This document shows positions 60,789 through 64,000 of a stretch of DNA of 64,000 nucleotides, piece by piece. The position numbers and the translations under genes were made by a program. The notes beneath the pieces are model-generated. The model ran no database searches, was not told the DNA's origin, and saw only the letters and a program-made list of their open reading frames with translations. Where the stretch lies: the NCBI RefSeq assembly GCF_026127265.1, contig NZ_WWFG01000013.1, positions 1 through 64,000 of the forward strand, in the 5' to 3' direction. Source of the DNA: Nostoc sp. KVJ3 (GTDB taxonomy: Bacteria > Cyanobacteriota > Cyanobacteriia > Cyanobacteriales > Nostocaceae). Each line of letters begins with the position of its first letter. The first letter of the stretch is position 1.

Positions 60789-63128
60789 ATGCAGACACTT
60801 ATGGCAAAACCAACTTTACAAGCTTCTCCACAAGGAATCCAGCTTGTCAAAGAAGCGTTAATCAAGCGAGGATTAACGCAAAAGATGCTAGCCGATAAGC
60901 TAGGAATTCATCGTTCAGTAATTAGTGCCTTGCTTAACGGCAAACCGATTTTATTGGAGAATTTTCTCCAGATTGGAGCAGACTTGGGTTTTGATCAAGA
61001 CTGGTACAAAATTACTATCTCCGAACCAATGGTTAACCAAGACTTAACTGAGTCGAGTCATAAAGACGAGGCTGAGATAACATCTTTGGTGCAAAAAGTA
61101 CGCAGTCAGGTAAGAGATATCATTCAAGAATGGTGCGGCACAATGCGCGTTCTGGATATGTCGCAACCGATAGGGATAAGTCAAATCTACACAGATGTCA
61201 ATATTTTAGAGAAGCTGACTGCTCATAAACGTAAGACAATTAAAGAATTCCTCGCAGAATCTAATTTAGAAGATTTGGAAAGATTTGGATTAGGCAGGGT
61301 AACTGAAGAACGAGTTCTGGGCGAAAGTGCAGTCAAAAAATATAAAAAACTAATTGTTCTAGGGAAGCCAGGAGCTGGAAAAACAACTTTTATCAAGCAT
61401 CTAGCTCTTCAGTGTAACCAGGGAATATTCCTGCCCAATCTTGTTCCTATTTTTATTAATCTCAAGTATTTTTCTGAATCTCCTAATTCTCCTTCTATAT
61501 TAGAATACATGGGGCAATTATTTTCTGAGTGTGGAGTAAATGTAGAGCAAATTCAAGAACTATTTGTACGGAAATCAGTTTTGGTTTTACTAGATGGATT
61601 GGATGAAGTAAAAAATGAACATTACGAACGAACTTTAAACGAAATTAGAAGTTTATCTAGAATATATTATGATAATTATTTTATTATTACCTGTAGAATA
61701 GCAGCTAAAGAATACTCTTATAATGTATTCGACAAGTTTACTGAGGTTGAAGTAGCAGATTTTAATGCTCAACAAATTGATAGATTCATCTCTCAATGGT
61801 TTGAAAATAAAAATTTTATTAAAGCAGAAGAGGTAGCTAAAGCATTAAAAAATAATTATCGTTTATCTCAATTAGCAGTTACACCTCTACTATTAACTTT
61901 AATATGTTTAGTTTTTGAAGAAAAATGTAATTCTCCTAATAATCGTTCAGAGTTATATACAGAAGGTATTGAAATTCTTCTCAGTAAGTGGGATGCTAAA
62001 CGAGGAATTCAACGAGAGCAAGTCTATCAACAACTATCTCTTCAAAGGAAGAAAGATTTATTAAGTTATATTGCTTTTAAGACTTTCAAAGAGAAAGAGT
62101 TTTTCTTTTCTCAAAAAGAAGCAAAAAGTTATATCAAAGAATATATACAGAATCTACGCAGTAATGCTGATAGAGATAAAGAAGATATCCAACTAGATAG
62201 CGAAGCAGTTTTACACGTAATTGAGGCACAGCATGGACTTTTAGTAGAACGAGCTAAAGGAGTTTATTCCTTTTCTCACCTCACTTTTCATGAATACTTT
62301 ACTGCTCGTGAAATCAATATTAGAAAGCGATCAGAGATAGAAGCTTTTCAAGAGTTAGTGAACAATTTGAGCGATAGCTACTGGCGAGAAGTATTTCTAT
62401 TATCAGCAGAAATGGCTCAACCAGATGCTTCATTACTTTTCAAAATAATGAAAGAAAAAATTGATCAAATTCTAGACAATAATGAAAAACTACAAAATTT
62501 TCTTGGTTATGTACACAAAAAGTCATTAATTCATTATAATTCTGTGAAATCATCTGCTATACGAGCTTTTTATTTTGATATTGATTTTGATATAGATCAA
62601 GAGCGACGACTCAGTTTACTACTAGATAGTTCAGCTAATTATTTAGTTTGCGGAAGCTTTTTTGCTCGCGTTTTTCAAGATACTGATTTTGAAGAAGGTA
62701 TTCATATTGCTGAAAAATACGATAAAAATATAGCTCAAGGAGAACAAAAAATTATTGATGTATCCTCAGCTAATGAAGCTATGTATATTGCTGTCAAATA
62801 TGCTCTTAAATCTAAGCAGTTAGACCAAAAAATAAGAAATGCTTTAGAAGAAATATACTATAAAGATACTCAGCCTGAGAATGAAGAACAGCTGAAGCGT
62901 TTAGCTGATGATTCTAGAAGTCTGGCTAAGGACAACCGTCAAATAGGAAGTCATCCTTGGCAATTTAATGATGACGAGACTAAATTGCTTAAGAAGTATT
63001 ATGAAGCTAATCTACTCTTAGTAGAGTGTATGAATACTGATTGTGTTATTAATCCCAAAGTTCGTAAAGAAATTTTAGATACATTAATCTTACCTATTGA
63101 TGATAAATCAGCCTTATCCTCTGAATAG
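60789..63128 (+). CDS. NACHT-domain NTPase with N-terminal HTH (bacterial NLR-like)
   Basis: This is a 779-aa STAND-class ATPase. Residues 20-65 are an HTH (EALIKRGLTQKMLADKLGIHRSVISALLNG). The NACHT core follows: P-loop LIVLGKPGAGKTTFIKHL (near 193), Walker B VLVLLDGLDEVKNEHY (near 265), FIITCRIAAKEY, and VYSFSHLTFHEYFTAREI near the end of the NTPase module. The C-terminal region after about residue 580 (AIRAFYFDIDFDIDQERRLSLLL) resembles the NACHT-associated helical domain NCH2. Such proteins act in phage defence, where ligand sensing triggers oligomerisation. The start is ATG 60789; ATG 60801 is also possible. The left copy at 2761 is frameshifted. Confidence 0.85.
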   Translation: MQTLMAKPTLQASPQGIQLVKEALIKRGLTQKMLADKLGIHRSVISALLNGKPILLENFLQIGADLGFDQDWYKITISEPMVNQDLTESSHKDEAEITSLVQKVRSQVRDIIQEWCGTMRVLDMSQPIGISQIYTDVNILEKLTAHKRKTIKEFLAESNLEDLERFGLGRVTEERVLGESAVKKYKKLIVLGKPGAGKTTFIKHLALQCNQGIFLPNLVPIFINLKYFSESPNSPSILEYMGQLFSECGVNVEQIQELFVRKSVLVLLDGLDEVKNEHYERTLNEIRSLSRIYYDNYFIITCRIAAKEYSYNVFDKFTEVEVADFNAQQIDRFISQWFENKNFIKAEEVAKALKNNYRLSQLAVTPLLLTLICLVFEEKCNSPNNRSELYTEGIEILLSKWDAKRGIQREQVYQQLSLQRKKDLLSYIAFKTFKEKEFFFSQKEAKSYIKEYIQNLRSNADRDKEDIQLDSEAVLHVIEAQHGLLVERAKGVYSFSHLTFHEYFTAREINIRKRSEIEAFQELVNNLSDSYWREVFLLSAEMAQPDASLLFKIMKEKIDQILDNNEKLQNFLGYVHKKSLIHYNSVKSSAIRAFYFDIDFDIDQERRLSLLLDSSANYLVCGSFFARVFQDTDFEEGIHIAEKYDKNIAQGEQKIIDVSSANEAMYIAVKYALKSKQLDQKIRNALEEIYYKDTQPENEEQLKRLADDSRSLAKDNRQIGSHPWQFNDDETKLLKKYYEANLLLVECMNTDCVINPKVRKEILDTLILPIDDKSALSSE

Positions 63129-63450
63129 ACTTATCATTGTATAAATTGATTAAATTATAACTTAATCGTCTATTTATACTAATTTCTAATAACTGGGTAA
63201 GTTCTTTATATAATTTGGTCAAATTAATCAGATATTTGATATGAATAATATAATTTAGTAAAAAACCATGTTACCGCTAGGATTACTAGAGTTGACATAA
63301 GTTGATTGCCTAACTTTGATATAACTGAATTGAAGTAAATTGGAATCATTTTTGCCTAATTGTCTATTTCCTTTTTCAACAAGGGTTTCAGGTATTTTTG
63401 TACCTGAAATGTCTCAAGTCCCAATAATAAATACGTAAAGTAAATCGATC

Positions 63451-64000
63451 ATGAAACTTCAAATTTATCAACAGTTAACTCATGGTGATCTTTCTAAATT
63501 TAACGAACAAGCACCAGATAGTTTTATGGCTTGGAATGGAGAATCTATTCAACTTCCCGATACAGGAACTCATTTTGGCTTTGTTTACAGCGGTAATCCT
63601 GTTTTATATCGCAGTGCGGGTTTGCAGGACTACAAACTTCACCCTGGTATGTACTTCAGTTTGCCTGGAGAAGGTTGGGTTGGTGGTAAAGATTCATCGG
63701 GTTTTTTGGTTACTTGTCCAGCTTTTAGAGGGGTATTTCTTATCGGAGGGGCAATTGAATCCATTGGTCGATTGGGTTACATCAATGGAGGTACAGATAA
63801 TGTGCTAATTCCCCCAATTATGCAGGGAGATCCTTGCCTTAATGCTCTCTATTTCCCCCCAGGCGTAGATCAGACCGCTCATACTCATCCTAGCTATAGG
63901 CTAATCATTGTAGTCGAAGGCAGTGGGGAGTGTGAAACACCTGATGGTACTACTCCATTGCAGCCAGGTATTACTATTTTATTCCTGCCAATAGCCTTCA
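63451..64000 (+). CDS. Cupin-domain protein (right copy, cut by window end)
   Basis: This is the same gene as 5423-6133, running off the window. One T is missing near 63980 relative to the left copy, which shifts the frame in the last few codons; this is probably a contig-end error. Confidence 0.7.
   Translation, partial: MKLQIYQQLTHGDLSKFNEQAPDSFMAWNGESIQLPDTGTHFGFVYSGNPVLYRSAGLQDYKLHPGMYFSLPGEGWVGGKDSSGFLVTCPAFRGVFLIGGAIESIGRLGYINGGTDNVLIPPIMQGDPCLNALYFPPGVDQTAHTHPSYRLIIVVEGSGECETPDGTTPLQPGITILFLPIAF

Larger units (their letters stand above)
58024..64000. repeat. Terminal redundancy, right copy (contig overlap)
   Basis: This is the same sequence as 1-5973. Here the transposase, the hypothetical gene and the NACHT gene are open along their full length, so this copy should be used for annotation. 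The last tens of bases have one T fewer than the left copy (near 63980), which would frameshift the cupin gene; for that gene the left copy is the better one. Quality therefore seems to fall off towards both window ends. Confidence 0.9.

Noticed and set aside
1..64000. tRNA or rRNA genes
   Set aside because: I saw no cloverleaf-like sequence ending in CCA context and no rRNA signature while reading; a dedicated scan was not possible.

Overview
The window reads as an essentially complete circular cyanobacterial plasmid of about 58.02 kb, presented with an untrimmed terminal overlap: bases 1-5973 and 58024-64000 are the same sequence, and the differences I compared between the copies are one-base insertions or deletions. 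The left copy breaks three genes by frameshift and the right copy restores them. Cyanobacterial origin is indicated by frequent HIP1 palindromes (GCGATCGC), a CyRepA1-type replication protein and AT-rich gene style typical of filamentous Nostocales; the species cannot be fixed from sequence alone.

Layout. 1-6133 repeats the right end (3' end of a Tn3-family transposase, small membrane protein, hypothetical, HTH-NACHT ATPase, cupin). 6600-13582 is a tight plus-strand operon NurA-HerA-Mre11(SbcD)-Rad50(SbcC). 13685-14975 is a partition locus: twelve tandem 8-bp repeats, a ParA and a small ribbon-helix-helix ParB. 15056-17112 holds a DUF4365-like two-gene unit and a tyrosine recombinase. 17777-31748 is a large helicase island: an SNF2-type helicase behind a palindromic operator promoter, then three translationally coupled genes (962, 308 and about 2106 aa) ending in a giant DEAH helicase with a DUF1998-like zinc domain. 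Paralogous small-gene remnants flank it. 32421-37342 (minus) is a candidate conflict system: two stand-alone Effector-Associated-Domain-like adaptors, a large protein with an HExxH zinc-protease motif, a small acidic protein and an alpha/beta hydrolase.

37855-43253 (minus) is an eight-gene operon of membrane and coiled-coil proteins ending in a two-TM, P-loop ATPase that resembles a minimal coupling protein. A divergent promoter separates it from the plus-strand operon leading to the CyRepA1 replication gene (45369-48914). 48915-51262 is gene debris (rep 3' relic, truncated cdh, aac(3)-I fragment, Tn3-end relic) interwoven with several arrays of 11-bp helically phased repeats and stacked hairpins, a strong candidate for the plasmid origin or a second centromere. 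51077-53758 is a mobilization cassette (MobV/Pre relaxase and a recognisable MOBV-type nic hairpin) enclosed by 92-bp inverted repeats. 54777-59505 is an intact Tn3-family unit transposon with perfect 38-bp ends and a 5-bp target duplication (AACAG), inserted just upstream of a pentapeptide-repeat gene.

Together the genes give replication (CyRepA1), partition (ParA/ParB and 8-bp centromere), mobilization (MobV and oriT) and a heavy load of probable defence or genome-conflict modules: NACHT, HerA-NurA-Mre11-Rad50, the SNF2/DEAH helicase island, and the EAD-protease-hydrolase cluster. The least described are the EAD/HExxH cluster, the helicase operon with a NusG-N-like domain, and the phased repeat arrays.
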